From Betaproteobacteria bacterium (GTDB lineage: Bacteria > Pseudomonadota > Gammaproteobacteria > Burkholderiales > Burkholderiaceae_C): DNA of 5,069 nt. Numbering within the stretch: the stretch's first letter is position 1; each line of letters begins with the position of its first letter. Positions 1 through 5,069 of this stretch are shown here, piece after piece. The stretch spans positions 1-5,069 of the forward strand of contig VBDL01000275.1 of the NCBI GenBank assembly GCA_005884255.1, read 5' to 3'. The translations under genes and the position numbers were made by a program. Below the pieces are notes generated by a model that was not told where the DNA came from, made no database searches, and saw only the letters and a list, made by a program, of their open reading frames with translations.

Positions 1-622
1 GGTCCATGAAGGTCGACCAGGTCTGGCCGACCAGCCAGCCGGCGTACTCGCCGTACGCATGGCGCAGCCGCAGGCGGTTGCGGTTGCCGGATCCGTACGA
101 GTAGAAATCAGCCTCGATCTTGGTGTTGAAGGTGCCGGCGCTGGTCGGCGTCGAGCTGTCGATGCCGAAGCGCGAAGTTTGCGCGGTGAACTTGGTCTTG
201 CCCTTCAGGCCCAGGCTCGGATCGGCCGCCACGTCGGCGTTCGTCGGCTGGAACGTCAGGTCGGTGAAGTTGTCGCTCGGGCTGCTGCGGTTGAAATCGT
301 GGATCGCATGCGCCTCGGCGTAGCCGTACAGGCGGATCGAGGTCTCGGAGCCCGGCAGGCGGAAGCCGCCGCCGATGTCGCCCAGCACCACCGCGTCCTT
401 GGACTTGATTTCCAGCGCCTCGATGCGTTCGCCCCAGCCGCTGGCATCGGCCGGCTTGGCCTCGGGGGCCTTCTGCTTCTTCAGCGCGTTGAGTTCCTCG
501 CGCAGTTGCTTGATCTCCTGGCGCAGCTCGTCGAGCTCCTTGCTCGATTGCGCCTGCGCGGCGGGCGAGCCCAGCACGGCCAGCGCGGCGGCCAGGGCGA
601 GGAGGGTCTTGTTCATCTGCAT
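1..622 (-). CDS. DcaP-like outer-membrane porin (3' end cut off by window edge)
   Basis: The first 207 codons of an outer-membrane channel gene are visible. Residues 1-24 form a Sec signal peptide (charged MQMNK start, Ala/Leu-rich core, cleavage after AQA). Residues 27-51 are a charged heptad-like segment (SKELDELRQEIKQLREEL), a likely periplasmic coiled coil. From about residue 95 a beta-barrel begins, with RLYGYAEAHAIHDF as first strand and later LRLRHAYGEY and GQTWSTFMD at 184-207. This order (signal, coiled coil, then barrel strands with the GQTWSTF-type motif) is that of DcaP-like trimeric porins; the Acinetobacter members pass dicarboxylic and other negatively charged small molecules. 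The start at 622 is favoured over the ATG at 616 because a GAGGAG ribosome site lies 7 nt upstream of it. The gene begins 41 bp after the ABC ATPase on the same strand, with no terminator visible between, so it is probably co-transcribed. The family call is fairly secure; the substrate is unknown. Confidence 0.85.
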   Translation of the reverse strand, partial: MQMNKTLLALAAALAVLGSPAAQAQSSKELDELRQEIKQLREELNALKKQKAPEAKPADASGWGERIEALEIKSKDAVVLGDIGGGFRLPGSETSIRLYGYAEAHAIHDFNRSSPSDNFTDLTFQPTNADVAADPSLGLKGKTKFTAQTSRFGIDSSTPTSAGTFNTKIEADFYSYGSGNRNRLRLRHAYGEYAGWLVGQTWSTFMD

Positions 623-629
623 TGGCTCT

Positions 630-635
630 CTCCTC
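630..635 (-). promoter_or_regulatory. Ribosome binding site of the porin gene
   Basis: GAGGAG on the minus strand ends 7 nt before the ATG at 622 and would be 13 nt from the next in-frame ATG at 616. This spacing decides the start in favour of 622. The site lies in the 41-bp gap after the ATPase stop codon. Confidence 0.6.
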
Positions 636-663
636 GTGGTGCGAGTTCGGGTTGTTGGGGTCG

Positions 664-1404
664 TCAATGGGCGATCTGGCCGATGAAGGCGCGGATGCGC
701 TCGTTCTGCTGGGCGCCGAAGAACGCGTCGGGCGGTGCATCCTGCGCGATGCGGCCTTGATCGAAAAACAGGATGCGGTCGCCGACCTCGCGCGCGAAGC
801 CCATCTCGTGCGTGACGACGATCATCGTCATGCCGCTCTTGGCGAGCTGCTTCATCACGTCGAGCACTTCCTTGACCATCTCGGGGTCGAGCGCCGACGT
901 TGGCTCGTCGAACAGCATCACGCGCGGCTGCATCGCCAGCGCACGCGCGATGGCCACGCGCTGCTGCTGGCCGCCGGACAGCGCGAACGGGTGCTTGTGC
1001 ATATGGTCCCTCAGGCCCACGCGCTCAATCAGCTCGCGCGCCTTCTTCTCGGCTTCCTCGCGCGGCGTCTTGCGCACGCGGCGCGGCGCCAGCATCACGT
1101 TCTCCAGCACCGTGAGGTGCGGGAACAGGTTGAACTGCTGGAACACCATGCCGACCTCGGCGCGCAGCTTGTCCAGCTGCTTGTGGTCGTCGGTCACTTC
1201 GATGCCGTCGACCACGATGCGCCCGCTGTCGTGCTTCTCCAGCCGGTTCAGCGTGCGCAGCAGGGTGCTCTTGCCGGAGCCGGAGGCGCCGATGATCACG
1301 GCCACCTCGCCGGCGTTGAAATGCGTGGACACGTCGCGCAGCACATGCGCCTCACCGAAGTGCTTGTTGACCTTGTCGACGGTGATGAGGGGTACGGTGC
1401 TCAT
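664..1404 (-). CDS. Amino acid ABC transporter ATP-binding protein
   Basis: A 246-residue cytoplasmic ATPase of the polar amino acid uptake class (GlnQ/HisP/GltL-like) that drives import by ATP hydrolysis at the permease. All catalytic motifs are intact: Walker A GASGSGKST (39-47), Q-loop in VFQQFNLFPHLTV (Q89), signature LSGGQQQR (142-149), Walker B VMLFDEP (162-168, Glu167 catalytic), D-loop SALD (170-173) and H-loop His199 in VVTHEMGFA. Length is normal for the family. The ATG at 1404 overlaps the permease stop (ATGA, 1401-1404), a sign of translational coupling; a GGAGG lies 10 nt upstream, inside the permease gene. The start gives the usual short N-terminal lead (MSTVPLITVDKVNKHFG). The porin gene follows after 41 bp. 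The ATPase does not show which amino acid is carried, so no specific symbol is given. Confidence 0.96.
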   Translation of the reverse strand: MSTVPLITVDKVNKHFGEAHVLRDVSTHFNAGEVAVIIGASGSGKSTLLRTLNRLEKHDSGRIVVDGIEVTDDHKQLDKLRAEVGMVFQQFNLFPHLTVLENVMLAPRRVRKTPREEAEKKARELIERVGLRDHMHKHPFALSGGQQQRVAIARALAMQPRVMLFDEPTSALDPEMVKEVLDVMKQLAKSGMTMIVVTHEMGFAREVGDRILFFDQGRIAQDAPPDAFFGAQQNERIRAFIGQIAH

Positions 1405-2189
1405 GCCAGCTTGCCCTCCACGTCGAAGCGGCGCTCCACCGCGTCGGAGATCTGCGTCATCACGGTCGTCAGCACGAGGTAGATGATGGCGGTGGTGATG
1501 AACACCGGCACCGCCTGGAACGAGGTCGACTTCACCTGCGAGCCGGCGTTGGTGAGCTCGACCACGCCGATGGTGAAGGCGAGCGACGAGTCCTTCAGCA
1601 GCGCGACGATGTTGTTGACCAGCGGCGGCAGCGCGATCTTGAAGGCCTGCGGGAAGGTCACGTCGACGAAGGTGAACCAGCGGTTCAGCCCGAGTGAGCG
1701 AGCGGCCTCGATCTGCCCCTTGGGCACCGCCAGCAGGCCGGCGCGGATCGCCTCGGCGTTGTAGGCACCGACGTTCAAGGCCAGCGCGACGGCGGCGGCG
1801 GTGAACTCCTCCATGCGCAGCAGCGGGTGGATTTCCGGCAGCGCGAAGTAGACGAACAGCACCTGCACCAGCAGCGGCGTGCCGCGCATGACCCAGATGT
1901 AGGACGACGCGATCCAGCGCAGCAGTGGCACGCGCGAGACCTTGCCCAGCGCGGCCAGTACGCCCAGCAGCACGCCGGCGATGCCGGCCACGATGGTGAG
2001 CTGCACGGTGACGCGCGTGCCCTCGGCGAACAGCTGCGCGTTGTTGCCGATGGGTGCCGGCGCCCACGACAGCGGTGTGGCCAGCAGCCACAGGATCACG
2101 ATGAGCAGCACCACCGACGAGGCCATCGTCGCGCTGCTGCGTTGCTGGCGGTTCCAGCTCACGGGCCAAGGAGACAAGAGGCGGTACAT
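1401..2189 (-). CDS. Amino acid ABC transporter permease (HisM/GlnP family)
   Basis: A 262-residue inner-membrane permease of the polar amino acid class. Hydrophobic segments lie near residues 23-42, 62-82, 96-118, 128-145, 186-212 and 226-246. The family motif RGTPLLVQV is at 102-110. The EAA loop that docks the ATPase is at about 145-168 (AEAIRAGLLAVPKGQIEAAR then SLGL). The chosen start is the ATG at 2189, which has GGAAG 6 nt upstream. An in-frame ATG at 2213 would add eight residues (MIFVRKRV) but has no ribosome site and directly abuts the hairpin element, so it is less likely. The protein lies between the binding protein gene (106 bp upstream) and the ATPase (4-bp overlap). There is one permease gene only, so the transporter should be a homodimeric permease with the ATPase dimer. 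Substrate is not deducible from the membrane part. Confidence 0.94.
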   Translation of the reverse strand: MYRLLSPWPVSWNRQQRSSATMASSVVLLIVILWLLATPLSWAPAPIGNNAQLFAEGTRVTVQLTIVAGIAGVLLGVLAALGKVSRVPLLRWIASSYIWVMRGTPLLVQVLFVYFALPEIHPLLRMEEFTAAAVALALNVGAYNAEAIRAGLLAVPKGQIEAARSLGLNRWFTFVDVTFPQAFKIALPPLVNNIVALLKDSSLAFTIGVVELTNAGSQVKSTSFQAVPVFITTAIIYLVLTTVMTQISDAVERRFDVEGKLA

Positions 2190-2195
2190 CACACG

Positions 2196-2200
2196 CTTCC
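2196..2200 (-). promoter_or_regulatory. Ribosome binding site of the permease gene
   Basis: GGAAG, 6 nt before the ATG at 2189. It is a modest site, but the alternative ATG at 2213 has only GC-rich hairpin sequence before it. It therefore supports the 2189 start. Confidence 0.4.
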
Positions 2201-2213
2201 GAACGAAGATCAT

Positions 2214-2290
2214 GGGCCACCGCGGATCCGGCTTTGCCGGTCTGCCGGTGGCGCCCGCTTGAGGGGGCGGCCGAAGGCCGTAGGGGGTGG
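2214..2290 (-). repeat. REP-like intergenic stem-loop element between binding protein and permease
   Basis: Nearly the whole gap between the binding protein stop (2296) and the permease is inverted-repeat DNA. An outer 7-bp stem, GCCACCG (2216-2222) with CGGTGGC (2246-2252), encloses an inner perfect 5-bp stem CCGGC/GCCGG (2228-2232 with 2236-2240) around a TTT loop (AAA on the transcript). A second hairpin, CGGCC/GGCCG (2268-2272 with 2276-2280) with a 3-nt loop, lies beside it, flanked by G runs. There is no T run after either stem in the transcript sense, so it does not look like an intrinsic terminator. I recall similar CCGGCAAAGCCGG and GGCCTTCGGCC hairpins as common intergenic sequences in Burkholderiales genomes, but could not check this. 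The likely effect is to shield the upstream binding protein mRNA from 3' decay, as REP sequences do between malE and malF. Confidence 0.65.
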
Positions 2291-2295
2291 TTCGT

Positions 2296-3081
2296 TTACT
2301 GCGGGGCCTTGCAGCGGATGTCCTCGTTGAACCACTTCTTCGAGATCGTCGCGTAGGTGCCGTCGGCCAGGATGGCCTGCAGCGCCTTGTTGACCTCGCC
2401 GGCGAGGCTCGTGTTGCCCTTGGCCACGGCGGAGGCGATGCGCTCGACGAAGAGGAAGTCGCCCATGTGCATGCCGGCGCCCGGGTTGGCGTCGAGCGAG
2501 GCCTTGGCGACGAACCTGTCGGTGACCCAGGCGTCGACGCGGCCGCTGACGAGCGCGGCACGCGCATCGGTGTCCTGCGGGAAGTTCTTGATCTCCTTGA
2601 CGCTGGCCACCTTCTTCACGTTCTCGAGGTAGGTGGTACCCGTCTGCACCGACACGACCTTGCCGGCCAGATCCTTGGCGCCCTTGATCGCCGGATCCTT
2701 GGCGATGATCACGCCGCCCGAGCAGTAGTGCGGCTCGGTGAAGGTGACGGCCTTGGCGCGCTCTTCGGTGATGCCGTGCGACGCGATGACCATGTCCCAG
2801 CGGTCCTGGCGCAGGCCGGTGAGCAGCGCGTCGAAGCTCAGTGCCTTCCACTCGATCTTCACGCCCATCTTCTGCGCCATCGCCTCGGCGACGTCGACCT
2901 CGAAGCCGGCGAGCTTGTTGCCCTGGAAGTAGTTGAACGGCGCGAACTGCCCCTCGGTGGCGATGATGATCTTGCCATCCTTCTTGATGTCGTCGAAGCT
3001 GCGCGCCTGGGCGGTGCACAGCATCAGCGCGCCGGCCAGAGCGACGGCCAAACCTCGGGCAACGGTCTTGAGCAGTTTCAT
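2296..3081 (-). CDS. Periplasmic amino acid-binding protein of an ABC transporter (SBP family 3)
   Basis: A 261-residue solute-binding protein of the polar amino acid type (HisJ/GlnH-like fold, SBP_bac_3). Residues 1-26 are a signal peptide with cleavage after AQA. The mature protein shows the usual order: KIIIATEGQFAPFNYF (37-52), LAGFEVDVAEAMAQKMG (57-73), WDMVIASHGITEERAK (95-110), VSVQTGTTYLENV (143-155) and VDAWVTDRF (182-190). By family comparison Arg108 in the ITEER segment should hold the substrate carboxylate, and Asp188 lies where an acidic residue commonly contacts the amino group; so an L-amino acid ligand is likely. The side-chain pocket is not readable by eye: glutamine, glutamate/aspartate and basic amino acids remain possible. 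Cys120 and Cys257 could form a disulfide. The ATG at 3081 has AAGGA 9 nt upstream. It is the first gene of the transporter operon, behind a candidate sigma-54 promoter. Confidence 0.95.
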   Translation of the reverse strand: MKLLKTVARGLAVALAGALMLCTAQARSFDDIKKDGKIIIATEGQFAPFNYFQGNKLAGFEVDVAEAMAQKMGVKIEWKALSFDALLTGLRQDRWDMVIASHGITEERAKAVTFTEPHYCSGGVIIAKDPAIKGAKDLAGKVVSVQTGTTYLENVKKVASVKEIKNFPQDTDARAALVSGRVDAWVTDRFVAKASLDANPGAGMHMGDFLFVERIASAVAKGNTSLAGEVNKALQAILADGTYATISKKWFNEDIRCKAPQ

Positions 3082-3126
3082 GAGAGCTTGTCCTTTCGCA
3101 GGAGCGTCGTTGGGATGACTTGTCTA

Positions 3127-3142
3127 AGCAGGTTCTGCGCCA
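3127..3142 (-). promoter_or_regulatory. Candidate sigma-54 (-24/-12) promoter of the ABC transporter operon
   Basis: On the minus strand the gap upstream of the binding protein holds TGGCGCAGAACCTGCT. Against the sigma-54 consensus TGGCAYRNNNNTTGCW it matches 10 of 12 constrained positions. The invariant GG and GC pairs are present at the right distance, and the mismatches are at the A of the -24 block and the first T of the -12 block. Transcription would start near 3116, giving a leader of about 35 nt with the ribosome site AAGGA at 3091-3095. Amino acid uptake operons are classic sigma-54/NtrC targets in proteobacteria, which fits. No clear palindromic NtrC-type enhancer was found by eye in the adjoining end of the MarC gene. 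Confidence 0.55.
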
Positions 3143-3164
3143 CGCGCCGAACCCGGGGATTGTG

Positions 3165-3764
3165 CTACAGGTCGCCGATGAAATAGCGCTTCAAACCGGC
3201 CAAGATCATCTCGACTGCGATGGCCGTGAGCACCAAACCCATCAGTTTTTCGATGGCCGATACCACCGAGTCTCCGAGCAGCCGCCGGATGCGATCGGCC
3301 AGCAGCAGCACCGCGCCGGACAGCGCCATCGCCACCGTCAGCGCAGCCACCCATTGCAGCATGCGTTCGGGCTGTCGCGATACCAGGAGAAGCACGGTGG
3401 CCATGGCCGAAGGCCCGGCCAGCAGCGGCACCGCCAGCGGGAAGATGAAGGGCTCGCGCCCCGGTTCCAGCCCGTAGGCATCGCCGGCCGAGCCGAAGAT
3501 CATGCGGATGGCGATGATCACCAGGATCACGCCGCCGGCCACCTCGAGCGAGCGCTCCGACAAGCGCATCACGCGCAGGAAGCCCTCGCCGAGCACCATG
3601 AAGGCCACCAGCACCGAGAAGGCGATGAACACCTCGCGCACCGCCACCCGCGCGCGGCGCTTGGCTTCCACGCTGCGCATGATCGGGATGAAGATCGGCA
3701 GGCAGCCCAGCGGGTCGAGCACCAGCACGAGCAGGATCAGCGCCGAGAAAAAGGTGTGGTCCAT
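3165..3764 (-). CDS. MarC-family integral membrane protein
   Basis: A 199-residue inner-membrane protein of the MarC family (UPF0056; relatives include E. coli MarC, YchE and YhgN). The molecular function of the family is not established; the old link of MarC to antibiotic resistance was not upheld. Six hydrophobic segments are visible, near residues 4-28, 44-65, 73-91, 106-128, 136-156 and 172-192. Family motifs are present: LVLDPLGCLPIF (14-25), the re-entrant-like FPLAVPLLAGPSAMATV (108-124) and the last-helix GLVLTAIAVEMILAGL (176-191). The ATG at 3764 gives the usual start just before the first helix. An in-frame ATG at 3809 would add 15 polar residues that do not resemble the family. 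Neither start has a recognisable Shine-Dalgarno site. The gene sits 98 bp after the aminotransferase and 83 bp before the transporter operon on the same strand. Confidence 0.9.
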   Translation of the reverse strand: MDHTFFSALILLVLVLDPLGCLPIFIPIMRSVEAKRRARVAVREVFIAFSVLVAFMVLGEGFLRVMRLSERSLEVAGGVILVIIAIRMIFGSAGDAYGLEPGREPFIFPLAVPLLAGPSAMATVLLLVSRQPERMLQWVAALTVAMALSGAVLLLADRIRRLLGDSVVSAIEKLMGLVLTAIAVEMILAGLKRYFIGDL

Positions 3765-3774
3765 GGGGTGCGGA

Positions 3775-3787
3775 TTGTCGGGGACAA
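3775..3787. repeat. Short perfect inverted repeat just upstream of the MarC gene
   Basis: TTGTC-GGG-GACAA is a perfect 5-bp inverted repeat with a 3-nt centre, whose near edge is 10 nt before the MarC start at 3764. It occupies the place where a ribosome site would normally be. It could be a small mRNA hairpin or a protein-binding palindrome; a match of this size can also arise by chance. Confidence 0.3.
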
Positions 3788-3862
3788 ACCGGGCCTGCTC
3801 CCGCCCCATCGCGGGCTACTGCGACTGACATACGGCTGCGTGTGGTGTGGGTCGCTGCGGCT

Positions 3863-5069
3863 TCAGCCCAACCGGGCCAGCACGCGCGCCAGCGCGTCGA
3901 CGGTGACGTCGATCTGCTCGCGCGAAACGATCAACGGCGGCGCCAGGCGCACGACGGTGCCGTGCGTGTCCTTGGTGAGCACGCCCTCTTCCATCAGCGC
4001 CTCGCACACCACGCGCGCCGGCGCAAAGCGGCTCGCCACCTCGACGCCGACCAGCAGGCCGCGGCCGCGGATGTCGATCAGCGCCGGGTGCGCCAGTGCG
4101 CGCAGGCGCTGCATCAGGTACTCGCCCAGCTCGGCGGCGCGCTCGGCCAGGCGCCGCCCACCGCGGCGGCCAGCGGGTTGCCGCCGAAGGTGCTGCCATG
4201 GTCGCCGGGCGTGAACTGCGCCATCACGTCCTCGCGCGCCAGGAAGGCGCTCACCGGCAGCAGGCCGCCGCCGAGCGCCTTGCCCAGCGTCAACCCATCG
4301 GGGCGGATGCCTTCATGGTCGCAGGCGAGCAGCGCGCCGGTGCGGCCGAGGCCGGTCTGGATTTCGTCGCAGATCATCAGCACGTTGTGGCGCGTGCAGA
4401 TCTCGCGCACGCGCTGGAGATAGCCCGCGGGCGGCACGACGATGCCGGCCTCGCCCTGGATCGGCTCGACGAGGAAGGCGCAGGTGTCGGGCGTGATCGC
4501 TGCCTCGAGCGCGGCCGCATCGCCGAAAGGCACCGCCGCGAAACCGGGCGCGAAGGGGCCGAAACCATCGCGGTATTGCGTCTCGCTGGAGAAGCCGACG
4601 ATGGTCGTCGTGCGGCCGGCGAAGTTGCCCTCGGCCACGATGATTTGCGCACGGCCTTCGGCAATGCCCTTGACCTTGTAGCCCCACTTGCGCGCGGCCT
4701 TCAGCGCCGTCTCCACGGCTTCGGCGCCGGAGTTCATCGGCAGCGCGCGCGCCATGCCGGTGGTCTCGCACAGGCGTTGCAGGAAGGAGCCGAGCCGGTC
4801 GGTGTGGAAGGCGCGCGAGGTGATGGCCAGGCGCTGCGCCTGTGCCGTCAGCGCTTGAACGAGCGCGGGATGGCTGTGGCCGAAGCTCACGGCCGAGTAG
4901 GCCGACATCATGTCGAGGTAGCGGCGGCCGGTGTCATCCCACAGGTAGGCGCCCTCGCCGCGCGTCAGCACGACGGGCAGCGGCAGGTAGTTGTGGGCGC
5001 CGTAGCGGTCTTCGAGCGCGATCGGCGAGGCTTCGCGGCTGAGACTGGCGTGAGGCGGGCGGGCGTTCA
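3863..5069 (-). pseudogene. rocD: Ornithine aminotransferase (ornithine--oxo-acid transaminase), frame-disrupted
   Basis: A class III PLP aminotransferase that would convert L-ornithine and 2-oxoglutarate to glutamate semialdehyde and glutamate. The first codon is cut: the window ends at TG, with AAC next, so the start is probably at 5070 just outside. Family marks in order (counting that start as 1): YGAHNYLPLPVV (23-34), RYLDMMSAYSAVSFGHSHP (50-68), NSGAEAVETALKAARKWGY (113-131), VEPIQGEAG (201-209), CDEIQTGLGRTG (234-245; Asp235 for the PLP ring), LGKALGGG (262-269; Lys264 for the Schiff base) and HGSTFGGNPLAAAV (291-304). After Val304 (4159) the frame breaks and a stop follows at 4116. 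The family sequence resumes in another frame at 4150 (LAERAAELGEYLMQRLR) and runs to the stop at 3863, including VVRLAPPLIVSREQID. OAT proteins have about 12 residues between these two motifs and only 8 nt remain, so about 28 bp seem missing. An assembly fault is possible; the identification as OAT is strong. Confidence 0.88.

Noticed and set aside
622..1482. Long plus-strand open frame (286 codons) opposite the ATPase
   Set aside because: It is antisense to an ATPase with every catalytic motif intact. Its translation is rich in His, Arg, Val and Leu in the way GC-rich antisense frames are, and has no recognisable domain.
2261..2290. Intrinsic terminator after the binding protein gene
   Set aside because: The hairpin is followed by C-rich sequence, not a T run, on the transcript strand. 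Full termination would also cut off the permease and ATPase.
2190..2567. N-terminal extension of the permease frame up to 2567
   Set aside because: The extension overlaps the binding protein gene out of frame and runs through the hairpin element. It has no permease-like residues; normal family length is reached from 2189.
3001..3081. Lipoprotein signal in the binding protein (Cys22 after LML)
   Set aside because: The residue before the cysteine is Leu rather than Gly, Ala or Ser, so it is not a good lipobox, and a standard AQA cleavage site follows four residues later.
2287..3186. Long plus-strand open frame (299 codons) opposite the binding protein
   Set aside because: It mirrors the codon positions of the binding protein gene. 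The product is low-complexity and matches no family I recognise.
3792..3807. CCCGC/GCGGG hairpin after rocD as a terminator
   Set aside because: It has only a 5-bp stem with a 6-nt loop and no T run, which is common by chance at this GC content.
3120..4214. Plus-strand open frame of 364 codons spanning the MarC gene and the end of rocD
   Set aside because: It crosses two genes antisense, and its product is dominated by His, Gln and Arg, typical of a shadow frame in high-GC DNA.
1..5069. RNA genes, CRISPR arrays, insertion sequences, phage or defence genes
   Set aside because: No tRNA-like cloverleaf, regularly spaced repeat, transposase or defence-related motif was seen on either strand. 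All the space is taken by the six genes and short gaps described.

Overview
The window is GC-rich DNA in which every supported gene lies on the minus strand. The protein families, the very high third-position GC and a GC-rich intergenic hairpin cluster suggest a betaproteobacterium of the order Burkholderiales (Comamonadaceae or Sphaerotilaceae-like). That placement is an inference from style, not from a marker gene.

In the direction of transcription (right to left) the layout is as follows. (1) An ornithine aminotransferase gene (rocD/OAT type), 5069 to 3863. Only the first base of its start codon is outside the window. A lesion near 4150-4160 breaks its reading frame; it looks like a deletion of about 28 bp. 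(2) A MarC-family inner-membrane protein, 3764 to 3165. (3) An 83-bp gap with a good candidate sigma-54 (-24/-12) promoter. (4) A polar amino acid ABC transporter: periplasmic binding protein (3081-2296), permease (2189-1401) and ATPase (1404-664). The permease and ATPase overlap by ATGA. A stem-loop-rich, REP-like element separates the binding protein from the permease. (5) A DcaP-like outer-membrane porin that starts 41 bp after the ATPase and runs off the left edge.

Together, the porin, binding protein, permease and ATPase could form one route from outside the cell to the cytoplasm for an amino acid or a related small acid. They are probably expressed from the nitrogen-type sigma-54 promoter, and the intergenic hairpins would favour a surplus of binding protein over the membrane parts. 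The neighbouring ornithine aminotransferase points to amino acid catabolism, but the substrate of the transporter cannot be fixed from sequence alone.

No RNA gene, CRISPR array, insertion sequence or phage gene is visible, and no stretch over 300 bp lacks a gene. I found no undescribed multi-gene system. The points worth a second look are the rocD lesion, the sigma-54 promoter, the intergenic hairpin element and the porin attached to the ABC operon.
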